Shown: positions 46,627 to 58,157 of the stretch, piece after piece | Numbering within the stretch: the stretch's first letter is position 1 | Layout of the letters: every line of letters starts with the position of its first letter | Assembly (NCBI GenBank): GCA_916700875.1 | Contig: CAKAKS010000062.1 | Coordinates: 12,795,960 to 12,859,959 of the forward strand | DNA from: Sebastes aleutianus | Taxonomy: Eukaryota; Chordata; Actinopteri; Perciformes; Sebastidae | Length of the DNA: 64,000 nt | Reading direction: 5' to 3' | The notes under the pieces: model-generated | What the model saw: the letters and a program-made list of their open reading frames with translations, nothing else | Told to the model about the DNA's origin: nothing | Database searches by the model: none | Made by a program: the position numbers and the translations under genes

Positions 46627-47667
46627 AGTGTTCAAAGAGAAGAAGAGGAGGGATTTAGTGGTTATGCAAGAGCCATTACAACACAGCAGTTATGTAACCC
46701 CATTACATCTCTCCAATAAAACGGGAGCAACTTGTACCATAACCCCATTATATGTTCAATATGGGACAAAGCGTGTTGTAAACACAAAGTTAATCATCCA
46801 GAGCAGACTGTTGGCATCACTAGAAGCTTACAGCACCAGTTTAAAATACAATAAATAGTAATCACAATGTGACCTACTATTGGTGTAACCTACATTCGTA
46901 TTGAAGACCTAAACAAACATGTACAAGTTGATCTTTATGAGCGTTTCTTGTTCCTTATTCTATTCTATGTGTCATCTTTATTATAAGCCCCTGATGGGTT
47001 TCCGGTTTGACTGTTTTAACTTGCTTCAGCAGCACTGACCCACATGTCTGACAGGGACATGCTGATCTCCTGTCGGTTGCTCTTACTTATCTAATCTGAC
47101 CTCACTCTAGTTTTCTTCTTTTACACTCAGCAGCATCCCCCAGACTTCAATTTAGTTTTATTTTTTTCTCTAAAAAAGGTGCATTAACTTCTGTTTACTT
47201 TATTTAAATCAAAATAATTGCAGTATAAGCAATAACTTTCGAATAACATGTTGGATGCAACGTATTCCCATATAATCACAACTTAACACATGTCTAAAAA
47301 AAACGATTAAAAGAGTTGTAACTATAATGTTAAATGTAAAATATAATGTCATAGACTGTTTTCTGGATTTAATTTGCTAAGAGAAGGCGTTTTATTCTAA
47401 TGCATCATACATGTTTTATTTAGCGAAATTATACTCAAAGTGTTCATAATAATGAAAAAAGAAACTAAAAAGAAAACAGCGAAAAGCTTATTTATAAAAA
47501 ACTCAATCTTTACCTGACGAATTTAATTTCCTAAGAGAACGCGTTTATTCTAATGCATCATCTTACATGTTGTTGTTTTATTTTAGCGAAATGATACTCA
47601 AAGTGTTCATAAAAAGAAACTAAAAGAAAACAGCGAAAAGCTTATTTATAAAAAACTCAATCTTTAC
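46627..47667 (-). other. Intron 1 of gene 2 (inferred, about 1.04 kb)
   Basis: The donor is at 47667-47666 (minus strand CAGAG|GTAAAG). The intron is AT-rich and includes a 153-bp tandem duplication next to the donor. An alternative donor lies in the duplicated copy at about 47514. Confidence 0.5.
46689..46698 (+). promoter_or_regulatory. E4BP4-type site GTTATGTAAC in gene 2 intron 1
   Basis: A perfect match to RTKAYGTAAY, with a D-box core on the plus strand, 63 bp upstream of the inferred acceptor and 160 bp upstream of the start codon. It is a candidate auto-regulatory site. Function is inferred. Confidence 0.45.
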
Positions 47668-47669
47668 CT
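47368..47669 (-). repeat. Tandem duplication including the splice donor
   Basis: Copies at 47368-47520 and 47521-47669 share 'atttaattt(g/c)ctaagaga', 'tattctaatgcatcat', 'tactcaaagtgttcataa' and 'ttatttataaaaaactcaat', ending in 'ctttacct'. The last phrase is the reverse complement of the donor AGGTAAAG, so both copies carry it. Copy 2 is the exon-proximal one. Confidence 0.85.
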
Positions 47670-47830
47670 CTGAGGAAAGGTTTTGTCTGCCGGTGTGCAC
47701 GAAGTCCTCCGCGTCTCCAAACGTCTCTGTGTCCTGAACGTCTGTGTGTCTCAGTGTCTCCGTGTGTCCTGGTTGAGGAAGAAGAAGCGCTCCTCCTCTC
47801 GTCTCCGTCTCTGGTTGAATACTGCGGATC
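47668..47830 (-). other. Probable non-coding exon 1 of gene 2
   Basis: Sequence upstream of the GTAAAG donor, GC-richer than the intron. The start site is not visible, so the outer limit is approximate. No TATA box is recognised. A (CAT)n tract at about 48060-48090 lies further upstream. Confidence 0.35.
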
Positions 47831-48956
47831 CACTCAGCGGCTGTTACTTCATATTATGATCGGTGGCGCACCTCCACTCTGCTCCACTTGGAATACCGCA
47901 GCTCCTATTTGTAACGCTGAGTTCAGCTCAGGACGGTCCTTATCCTTACTTGAACCAGCGGGGCTCTTTTAGTGGGAGCTGTTACTTACTGGGACCGCCT
48001 CCCTCTGTGTGACCCCCCCACCCCCACCCCAAAGGCTTTCACATAACATAGTTCAGACATCATCATCAACATCATCATCATCATCATCATCTAACCTCCC
48101 TGGCCCCGCCCCCCTTATACTGACAGGATAATCTCATAACAATTAGGTAATATTGTGCCTGCAGTCTTTCTCTTTCTGGCATTAAGAGGGCGTTTTCTGT
48201 GAGTCAGTAGTGCGAGGTTAGGTAACACTTCCTTTCAGAGTAATTAGGTGATAATTAGCAAGTAAGTTGTTTGAAATTTCTTTGGGATTACTGCCAAATT
48301 GACCCAATATTTACCTCAAAATTACTTTGTTTGGCTGTCTTGACTTGGGACTTGACTCTGGACTTTTATTATTATTATTATTATATTATTTCTATTATAA
48401 ATAATTCATTATATATATTATATAAATTTTATTCCACTATTTCCCAATAAGCAATAATAAATAGCTTGTAATATATTTAATACGTTTCCAAGACAAGAGT
48501 ACAAAGTTAGACCTGTAAAATGAAGGGTTACCCAGGATTATATAGAAGTAGTATATGTAGGTAAGTGTTTTTTCCCTCTTTGACAGCTCTAAAAACACAC
48601 CCAACATATCATTCTTCTATCAGCTTCACACTTCATGACTTTTGTTTGTTTAGTTTCAGATGTCAGCAACAGAAAATGACGCATTACGTCCTGTTTGGGT
48701 TCTCAGAAAACATGGTGAAGTACAATGGATTTTCCTACGCTGCATAGCTGTGATTGATGGTGGCACTTACTTTTTACGCAGCAGTACCCCTCCCAAATCC
48801 CTAGTCTATTTTGGATTTTATTATTGGAGTTTTATAACACTTTGTTCATAAGAGGTAGACTATATAAGGAAGAACTGTAACCCCCAAACACAAGTGATAT
48901 CTCTATGTAGGATGACTATACATGTCTTTGTCTGTAAATGACTGTTTGGCAAACAA
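47831..48956. other. Upstream region of gene 2
   Basis: Likely includes the promoter. C-rich runs lie at 48015-48031, with 'tttcacataac' (one mismatch to a D-box) at 48037-48047. A (TAT)n tract is at about 48367-48400. Otherwise nothing is recognised. Confidence 0.35.
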
Positions 48957-49661
48957 AACTGTGTCAATCTATTAAGATATTTAATTGCGATTAATCGCAT
49001 GATTGTCCATAGTTAATCGCAAATTAATCAAACATTTTTTATCTGTTCAAAATGTACCTAAAAAAGAAATTTGTCAAGTATTTAATACTTTTATCAACAA
49101 CAAACATATGTATAAATTTACTATTGGAAATCAATTTCCAACACAAAACAATGACAGATATTGTCTGCATGCAACAATAAAATATATGCTCAAATCATAA
49201 CATGGCAAACTGCAGCCCAACAGGCAACAACAGCTGTCAGTGTGTCAGTGTGCTGACTTGACTATGACTTGCCCCAAACTGCATGGTTTTTGCCCCAAAC
49301 TGCATGTGATTATCATAAAGTGGGCATGTCTGTAAAGGGGAGACTCATGGGTACCCATAGAACCCATTTTCATTCACATATCTTGAGGTCAGAGGTCAAG
49401 GGACCCCTTTAAAAATGGCCATGACAGTTTTTCTTCGCCAAAATTTAGCATAACTTTGGAGCGTTTTTTTAACCTCCTTCGTGACAAGCTAGTATGACAC
49501 GGTTGGTACCAATGGGTTCTATAGTCTATTAGTTCTTTTCTAGTTTCATATTATGCCAGTAGCTTCACTCTAGCTTTAAAACTGAGCCCGCTGCAACCTA
49601 CAAATTGCAAGGTGCGTTAATGCATTAAAGGGTAATTATCGCGTTAACTTTGACAGCCCTA
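48957..49661 (+). mobile_element. hAT family A, near-full copy with decayed 5' TIR
   Basis: The 5' TIR is eroded to 'actgtgtcaatctattaaga'. The body has 'aatcgcatgattgtccatag' and the 3' end TTGACAGCCCTA (49650-49661). A short internal duplication of 'gccccaaactgcatg' is at 49270-49305. Confidence 0.75.
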
Positions 49662-49900
49662 CTTATTTTAACACATGGAGTTTGTAGAAGTAGAAACTTA
49701 TGAAAACAGTCTTCTGTAGCCCTGGAGGGAGCTCTCTAAAGTGTGAAAAAAACAACCCTGGTTATGTCATCAGGGTTATCTCATCTTAACAGAAGGCCTT
49801 TGTTACAAACTGGAGTTTCTGCATTTGAAGGAAGTGGGCATTTAGGAGGCAATGTGGGTCTAATGGAAGGTGTTACAGAGTTGCATTATGGGAAGTGTAG
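49662..49900. other. Spacer between two family A pieces
   Basis: Unclassified 240 bp between a full copy and a terminal fragment of the same family. Confidence 0.35.
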
Positions 49901-50016
49901 TAGCTTTAAAACCTGCATTGAGCCCACTAAAACCTTGAAAATCGCAAGTTGTGTTAATGCGTTAAAGAAATTAGTGGCGTTAAAACAAATTTGCCTTAAC
50001 GTGTTATTATCGCTTT
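49901..50016 (+). mobile_element. hAT family A, 3' fragment
   Basis: It contains 'tagctttaaaacctgcattg', 'gaaaatcgcaagttgtgtta' and 'cgttaaaacaaatttgcctt', the family's 3' portion. The terminal TIR is lost. Confidence 0.65.
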
Positions 50017-51394
50017 ACTAACTAACTCATTTATATTATGTTTATCCGAAAATGTTCAGCCCTTTTAGCCCTTATAACGTATAAAACATGAGATATTTCT
50101 TTATTTGGTGTAATAACAATGCGTTTATGTCATTTACAGATTTTTCAGATATGCAAGCCCAGTTTGTGGCAAAGGGAACGGATACCTCTTCAATAACATC
50201 TACTTATTGGGTTTTAATAAGGTCAGAAGGAAAGTAAAATTAGTTGATTTTGCAATTATTATTTGTGTAGTGGGGTCTGTACAAACAATGAGAAAAGAAG
50301 CCAATATCAACAAATCACAAGGGTTAATAAACAACTTATAAAACAGCCCAACTAACACAAATGATTCCAGCATAGGACTGCCTGTTGCACATGACTTGAA
50401 GGTGACAGGGTGCAAAGTATGTGGGGAAAACAGGAGGTGCCTGGGGCCAGTAACAGGCTAATCCGGTATGTAGGCCATGTATGTCACAAGCAGGTTTTAG
50501 GAATGTTTGAGGATATCTAAGTGTCCCATTTCAACACTGCCTCCGTTTCCCTGTAGTTAGAGACACATTATATACTCCTTTCAAGCTAACATCCTAAGAA
50601 TTTACTGGCGTCAGTTCCTTTACTTGGAAATTATCAGGAAACTACAGGACCCGTAAATACTTATTTCAAGACAACATAAAGACTCAAGTGAGGCCAGATA
50701 GTCTGGTGCATCAGTCTCAAACGCTGCAAAATGATGTAACGTGTCATACCTAAATAGATACATTAATTTATAGCTCACAGCACATAAGGCATAATGGATA
50801 ATAATAAGTACTTTGGATAACAAACTGTGCATATTTTGTCTGCTGGTTTTGACAGCACCTCCATGGTTACAGGATGTCAAGATGTTCAAATAGTATTATC
50901 CTGTGCATTACACAACATCTGAATCATTATGCGTGATTGATTTGAGTTAGGAAGATAACACCTATACTGAATGGGTGTTTGCTGACAAACACACACACTT
51001 GTATGTTGGGCAGCTGACAACACGTGTTGCCGAGTGCGACGGCAGCATGAGGACTCACCTGACCTCCGTTTGTTACAGTGAACAGGAGACAATGACCTGC
51101 ATGCACTGTATCATATCACATATGTAAACCCCCTGAGCAAACATGCTCAAGTTGACAGTGAGATACACTCTGGGCCCCTTGCCCCTTTGGTTTCTGATAG
51201 CCGTGCCTGTACAGTCACAGTACAGCAGCTGCTCCTAACAAGACTTAGTTAATGTGGAATTTTCCACATAAATGTTGCATCATAGAAAACACGTTCTCTG
51301 GCTTTAAATTGCATGACTTTGTTATGTGTTGTTGTCAGTAATGACAGCAATACTAGGCTGTTTGACGGTGTCTATGTAATACTTTTAAAAAGTT
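50017..51394. other. Gene-free stretch
   Basis: No exon or repeat is recognised by eye. Confidence 0.35.
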
Positions 51395-51670
51395 AAAGAT
51401 TAAAGGAATAGGCTAATATTATGAGAAGTACGTTTACTTGCTTTTTTGCAGAAAGTTTGATGAGAAGATTCATGTTGAAGTTATTAGTTACTAGCAGACG
51501 GTTAGCTTAGTTTAGCACAAAGACTGGAAACAGCTAGCCTGGCTCTGTCCAAAGGTAACACAATCCACCTACCAGCACCTCTAAAACTCATTAATTAATA
51601 CGTTATATCTCATCTGTTTATTCCAATCAAAAATTGTGTTACCTTTGGACAGAGACAAGCCAAGACAAGT
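51395..51670. repeat. Dispersed repeat D, copy 2 of 3
   Basis: 'gatgagaagattcatgttga', 'gacggttagcttagtttagc' and 'cagctagcctggctctgtcc', plus a terminal inverted 'acctttggacagaga' (51640-51655) against 'ctctgtccaaaggt' (51543-51556). Confidence 0.65.
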
Positions 51671-51734
51671 TTCCAAAATGTTGAAATTTTACCTTAAAGT
51701 GAGGGAACTACGTAGTGCATTTTTTTTTAAAGAA

Positions 51735-52135
51735 GACATATGCTCATTTTCAGGTTCATACTCGTATTCTGGGTTTCTACTAGAACATGTTTACACGCTT
51801 TAATGTTCAAAAAACACCTTATTTTTCTCATACTGGCTGTGCTGCATCACCTCTTTTCACCCTGTGTCTGAAATGCTCTCTTTGAGCTTGTGCCAAACTA
51901 CCCACCAGGCAGGTATTATGCAAATGTGTTACTTGTTGACATCACCTCGTCACGGAAGAAAAGGCAGGACTTCAATCAAGGCGTTTCAGGCAGTTCAGGA
52001 GCAGTGTTTCTGTGGGGGAGAGTAACTCCCTTTGGCGTGGACTTTGGACTTTGTAACTTTGCAGACCTTTTACATGCACAAAAAACTATATAACACACTA
52101 AAGGAAAGGGAAAAACACAAAAGCATAATAGGCCC
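51735..52135 (+). repeat. Dispersed repeat E
   Basis: It starts 'agacatatgctcattttcag', passes through 'tttctactagaacatgttta' and ends 'cataataggccctctttaa'. It is a fish-type repeat, and a fragment occurs inverted at 39035-39222. Confidence 0.6.
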
Positions 52136-53096
52136 TCTTTAACACAAACCACAAAGTTGGTTAAGTGTGTGATCTTGCTTGGAACTCCACAGATTAGAAT
52201 GAGTTGACCTACTCACAAATATTAACCAATCATGAGTTCAATTTTGTAATAAAAGATATTACATAATAGTCATTTCAAATCATTGCAAACACAGCTCATA
52301 TTTTTGAGACATTTCTACATTTTTTTTGTGCTCAAAAGATGAGAATTTACCATGTGTGTCCGTCTTTATGCCATTTACTGGGCACAATAGTTTGATACTA
52401 CTGATTCTGAAAGGCCTCTTGGTTGGAGACTAACCACAGAGTGCATACGAGTTTAGCAACGTCACTGCAGAAGAGGACAGAGATTAACACCGGGCCGCAT
52501 CAGGTTCTCCATTTACTGCATGCACTGTACAGTACATCCTCTGCACCCACAACATTACACTATGCATGAAAGCTGCTAAGACTACATGCAATGATGTGTC
52601 ACTCTGGCTTCATGAGATTCCCGGCTCAATAAAATGGATTGCTGGCACAAACAGCAAATAGACCGTGTGCTGATAGTTGTATTTAATAGAGTAGGCCAAT
52701 CTGCCGTCCAGGCTTCTGCCTCCAGGCTCACTCACAAATGAGTGATTGAGAAATTACATTAGCTTTGTAAGCCACTGGCACCTGCGGGTGTCATAATCCA
52801 AAGTGCCAGGAGGTCCCTTTGTATAAACAGGATACCATCTTAGCCAAGAGAGTGAAAACCTAATTATATCTGTCCCTTAAATATTTCAAATACTGCTCAC
52901 ACCTACAATATATCCATAAATTAACTTTAAATTATTGATAAATTCTTGGCTCTTTGTCATTTAACTTCAATGTAAAGATGGAAAAAACTGACTCTGCGGT
53001 AGGCATTTTTCATTTTAAATGATCAATTACTTCTAAGCTACAGCTGTGACCGAGTCTTGGGAGGCATGGGGAGAATATAAAACAGAAGGTTTAAAA
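52136..53096. other. Gene-free stretch
   Basis: Nothing recognised. An ATTACATAAT (D-box-like on the minus strand) lies at 52258-52267 without gene context. Confidence 0.35.
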
Positions 53097-54040
53097 CCGC
53101 AGTCGGAAACTTTGAGCAAACATGATGAAAAGTTTTTTTTTTTTTTTATAAAACTTTCACTATTTCCTTTATTTCAGGTTTCTTTGCCTCTTCCTATAGT
53201 GCTCTTGATGGCATTTGCAAAATCTCACCACTCCCGAAGGAAAACAACCAATCAGAGCCGAGGAGTCTCTAAAGCAGCTGTCAATCACAGCTCACGAAAT
53301 TCGCAAACTCCGATCAAACGGTCAAACTAGGCAGCGCTGATCAAACATGAATCAAGATACTGTTACTGTAATGCCTATTTCTCCCCTCAAATGTTTTCAG
53401 AAACATCTTGTAGTGTACTGTTTAGCTGTTAAATGAGAAAGTTTGTGACCAGGTCGGTGGGCGGTGCTCGGTTTTGGATTGACTGTTTTCAACATGGCTA
53501 AACAGTACATTTAAAATATGTTTCTGAAAAGATTTTATGGCATAGAGTGCTACAGGAATGAGTCCTAAAACCCGGACTTGAGTTAGCATTTTAGCACCTC
53601 CTGATCCCTCGTCTGGAAGTCAATGGATTTTTTGAATGGGTTTTTAGTTAGATGCCTGAAATAAGGTCTGTGATTAAGAGATTTTTTTAATACGTTTTGT
53701 TCTACGACATAAAATACATCAATAAATACCCCACTCGTGAATTTTGAAGCCTTTGTGTTTCTTAAAAAAGGGCGGTCTCTATTACTCTATAGCGCTCCAT
53801 TACAGTAACAGAATCTTCAAGATTGATTGACAGCTGCTTTAAAGACAGCTCGGCTCTGATTGGTTGTTTTCATTCAGGTGCGGTGGAATCTTGCAAATGC
53901 CATTAGGAGCACAGGAGGACACAGAGGAACATGATTGTTTTCATAGATTATCTGTCTCATGCAATACTGTCAGGATATAGTGACAGTTTTATAAAAAATT
54001 ACGTTTTAGCACATTTGCTCAAAGTTACAGACTGCAGCTC
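53097..54040. repeat. Large inverted repeat, possible foldback element
   Basis: The left arm (53097-53375) and right arm (53799-54040) are inverted copies sharing 'actttgagcaaa', 'aaaacaaccaatcagagccg', 'aaagcagctgtcaatca' and 'ctgttactgtaatg'. The left arm has about 58 extra bases near 53288-53345. The 420-bp centre holds a smaller inverted pair, 'agtgtactgtttagc' and 'gctaaacagtacat' (about 53412-53426 and 53499-53512). It is either a foldback/MITE-type transposon or two opposed copies of one repeat. Confidence 0.7.
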
Positions 54041-55390
54041 TAATGAGATGATTATTAATTGTGTTTAACGTGTAGATGTGTAGCCATTTAATACAAAAAC
54101 ATTTCTCACAAAATCAAAAATGTCCGTTTGATTTATGCAACAGGAAGTGAGTTACACCACACATCTGGTTAACAGTTCAGCTTTTGAAATGTGTGTATGT
54201 AACACATCTACTTGAGAAAGTGGTGTAAACTTAGGTTTCTTTGGAAGTGAAAAATAAAAAAAAAAGCATGTCAAAGAGGATCTTAGCACAACACTCCAAC
54301 ACAAAAGATATAAATTCAGTTAAAGTAGACTGTGCGGTTCCTCTACTCTTTTGTCTCTGAAGTGGGTGTAAACACTTCAACACCGTTGCATTGACAGTTT
54401 TGTATTCCTCACAAGTTAGTCGGAACTGTGTCGCAACTGACTTACTAGGAAAACAACATAAAGAGAGGAGGGACCACATGAGTTCAACGAGTTTGAGCTG
54501 AATTCTTGACATTCTAGCACGGCCTCTTATGTGACGGCTCACCTTGTAGCTTTGACCTGCAGGCGAATGAGGGCAGATATCCTTGTAAACAGAACATGTT
54601 GTCTCAACCGAAAAACATCTCAAGTCTCAGGAGAGCTTGCAAATATTTACAGGAGGACTTTAGAGTCACACTGAATGCCTGAAACTTCTGAACTGAACCG
54701 TATACACAATATAAAAGATTGGTAGTACAATACTCAAGACAAACTGTGTGAGTAACATAAAAGCACATGTTTATTCCATTTGTACAAAGTAGTTCAAGGC
54801 TCATTTTTCTAGGTTATGTCTACCATACACTAGGAGACTTTGAAAAGTCTTTTTAAAAGACTGAAGTCTTAACACCCTCTTACGTCTTAAGACAATATGT
54901 CTTTAGTCACAGTGAGATCACAGGAATTTTGCAGTGTCACTATTACAAGACTACAACTAGATTCCTTTTGAGATACCAAATCTATCACGTAACACATGTA
55001 ACATCCTGCTCCTGCTGGAAATTTACAAGAAGAAAAGCTGTTGAGAAAGATGTGGACAGAAGATAACATTAGCTACTGGAATGTTTGCTATTGACCTACG
55101 AGCTAACTGTATTTTTCATTTACGTATAACGCCTTGAGAGAAAACCAACATCACTCTTCTTTTGGACATTTCTGGGATTGAGACAGTGTTACCCGTGCAA
55201 TGGGACGGACATGTCCAGTTCAATAGTTCAATAGTTATAGCTATAGTTATAGTTCAATAATCAATAACAAGGCACGGCAGGCCTGTCAAGCTTTGCATTC
55301 CTCAACATGCTGAAGCAGTGTGCACAGGGCTTTCATAAGAGCAATACTCTGTATAGAAAGAGTTTGGAGGGTGGTGCTTTTTCTTTTAAT
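54041..55390. other. Gene-free stretch, partly repeat-like
   Basis: A segment at about 54825-55050 ('accatacactaggagacttt', 'aagtctttttaaaagactga') looks like a diverged dispersed repeat. The rest is unclassified. Confidence 0.35.
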
Positions 55391-55765
55391 GGTGCTCTAT
55401 ATGATATTCAGAGCATTAGTATAGCAGCAAATGATTATTTGCTATGTAAAGATATAGAGGAGGAATGTCTACCTGAGCAGAGAATGAACTACAGTGGCTT
55501 TCGGATAACGTAAAAAATGCAAAAGTCTCTCTCTAGAGCCCGTGTTTGGTTTGTCGCATCTGGGCTACTGTAGAAACATGGTGGAGCAGCATGGCGGACT
55601 CTGTGAAGAGGACCTGCTCCCTATGTAGATATGAAGGTCTCATTCTAAGCTAAAGAAAACCCAATGATTCATAAATTCAGGTGATTATACACTAATGAAA
55701 ACATGAATATTATATTCCATTTCTGCTAATAGATCCCCTGAAATGTTACACACTGTTCCTTTAAA
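55391..55765 (+). repeat. Interspersed repeat, copy 2 of 2, longer
   Basis: The first 98 bp match 11121-11219. It continues through 'gcatctgggctactgtagaa' and 'acatggtggagcagcatggc' to 'gttacacactgttcctttaa', wording I associate with a common fish repeat. Confidence 0.65.
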
Positions 55766-57034
55766 TAATATTCTCAGAACTTTGTTGATTAATACCAAAC
55801 TACGTAGCTCTTTCCAGGAAACTCCCTAAGTAATTATTAGGAAGTTACGGCACATGTATATCCCCCCCCGTTCCGTATCAGCAGTAATAGCTCTCTGGTT
55901 TTGGATTATTTGTGGTGGTAGCAGTAATGTAAATGTATTTTAATCGTGCTTGTAAAACAATGGTAGAAGTTGTAAAAGCCTGAGTTTCCCAGAGGAAAGC
56001 TCCGCCAGCTTGGCAGTAAACACAAATGTTTAGAACAGGAACAGAATGAGATTTACTCAGACAGTATCGTTTTTGCATCCTGGCTTTCTTCATAATTCAT
56101 CCGCTCAGGGATCCGCAGCAGTGGTGGGTAGCAGGACGGATATAAATATCTGTGCCCTGTTCCTTGCCAAGTGGGTGGCACAGACAAGACTTCACAGCGA
56201 GGCTGTTTACACCAGCTGACCGGCTTTACGAAAGCAGCCACTGGGAGCCCGACAGATGAGCTGGGAGGTGTTAGCCAAAGTTGACGGGCAAAAGCATGTT
56301 ATGCAAAGTGCCCTGCAGGAGGTGGTGGGGGCACGAGCTTAAAATACACCGCGAACTAGACCACAGGGGAAGTCCGGAGAGGACAGGGAAGGGAGGAGGC
56401 CGTCACTCTGCTGACACAGTTAGGAAAAAGGTCACGTAGATAGCCATTGATCACCTTCAGCGGAGCGTCACCTGTCATAACAGCACCACTTTCTCTGATC
56501 CTTTGCCCAGCTATTGTATTTCGTTTCACTTCGACACACATTTTTTGAACATTCCTCTGACATTTCCACCCCCGCTGTGCTTTAATTGCACTTTGATGTT
56601 GTTTAAGAAAATCCCTTTCTCATGTTTGCTTCATTATGGCTCAGAAGAAAATCCCTCAGCGGCGACACAGTGTGCTCCACCGACACATCATCATTGAGCT
56701 ACATGCCAGCTTGGCCTCATTTCACTTGCTATATAACGTTATCTAATATGATAACACTCAGCGCTGGTCGACCGGCATTATGAAAGATAAGAGAAGCTGT
56801 CAGTAATATTAGATATTAACAAATACAAATGGAGTTTCATAGTGAGCACGTCTGACCCTTGCACATGTTTATCGCATCAAATCCAGTTTTGCGTAGTTGT
56901 TTACCCTCCTTCTTCTTCTTGTCTTTCATCTTGGCTCTGCTCCATTTCTTTCTACAATTACACAAACACATTGGTGCTGTTTCAACATATGTTGTGTCAC
57001 TTTTTAACTCGACTGCAACTTTTAAAAATGCCTG
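55766..57034. other. Gene-free stretch
   Basis: No supportable gene or repeat. Confidence 0.35.
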
Positions 57035-57425
57035 GAGCATTGCCCTTGAAGTGTTTTGGAAAATCCGTTATTTGCTTTCTTGCCAAGATTTAGATGAGAA
57101 GACCAATACTCATGTCTGAATGTGAAACTACAACCAGCAACTGGTTAGCTTGGCATAGCATAAAGACTGGAACAGTTATTAACGGATTATACAAACGAGA
57201 TATAACGTGTTTTTGTTACTTTTGGGCAAAGCTAGGCTAGCTGTTCCCCCCATTTCTATTTTAGCATAAAGTGCTAAGCTAAGCTAACTGGCTGCTTACG
57301 GTTGCTTCATATTTGTAATACAGACATCAGAGCAGTCTCAATCTTCTTGTCTAACTCTCTTCTTGAACGAGAATACCACATATTTCCCTAAAATGTCAAG
57401 CTATTCATTTAAATGTTAGGAAGCA
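57035..57425. repeat. Dispersed repeat D, copy 3 of 3
   Basis: 'gatgagaagaccaatactca', 'agcaactggttagcttggca', 'gcaaagctaggctagctgtt' and 'gtgctaagctaagctaactg' are in the family order. It is the most complete of the three copies. Confidence 0.7.
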
Positions 57426-57456
57426 CCTTTTCTTTGGCCAAAATCTGTTACGCTAT

Positions 57457-58157
57457 TAGGGATGTCACGGGAACCGATACTTCGGTACCAAGTTAAAATT
57501 CAGAAAACGTGACTGTCCTTGTTTTTCTACAGTGGCGCAGGTTCCGTCACGACGGCTCGAGAATAGCGGCGTCCCGGGGATGATAGAAAAATGTGTTTGG
57601 GACGCAGTAAACTCACTATCAACGCATCCAGGGGACGCACCCAATTTTTTCCCTGATCATGCTACGTTGTGAACCACAAATCTGGGTTGAAATCCGCAGG
57701 ACGAGAACTAGTTAACGTTAGCTGTTAGCGGACGGTAAGCAGCACAGTCTTGCACGTAGCTAACAGCTAACCTTAACGGAAGGTGCCACTGATTTACATT
57801 ATGACGTGTTCAGGCTCTATTCAGTAAAATGAGTATTGGATGAAGGTAAATTCTAGCATTATCATGATGTGTTCAAATGTAATCTTGGAAAAAAGGCAGT
57901 TTTTGGGGAGAAACCTGAATAATTCCAGATGTTTGAAGGAGATGTTTTCACAGTAATATAAAATAGATAATAGAGAGGGCATTATGAGCTGTTTAAACTC
58001 CCATCAAAAACCAGCATGTCGTAATAACGGAGTCGTTGACATAGAATATATTGTTTTACTTTTGTTTTTTACCGTGTTATCGGATTGGTATCAAGAATTG
58101 TGGAATTTCACTGGTATTGGTATCAACCACTAGGTTTCTGGTATCGTGACGTCCTTA
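57457..58157. mobile_element. DNA transposon copy with TAGGGATGTCACG ends
   Basis: The left end is TAGGGATGTCACGGGAACCG. The right end, on the minus strand, is TAAGGACGTCACGATACCAG. The ends are inverted and about 700 bp apart. The end type resembles hAT, but the flanking octamers (TACGCTAT and TCTGCTGT) match at only five positions, so the duplication is not proven. The interior includes a CpG-rich segment. There is no transposase. Confidence 0.65.
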
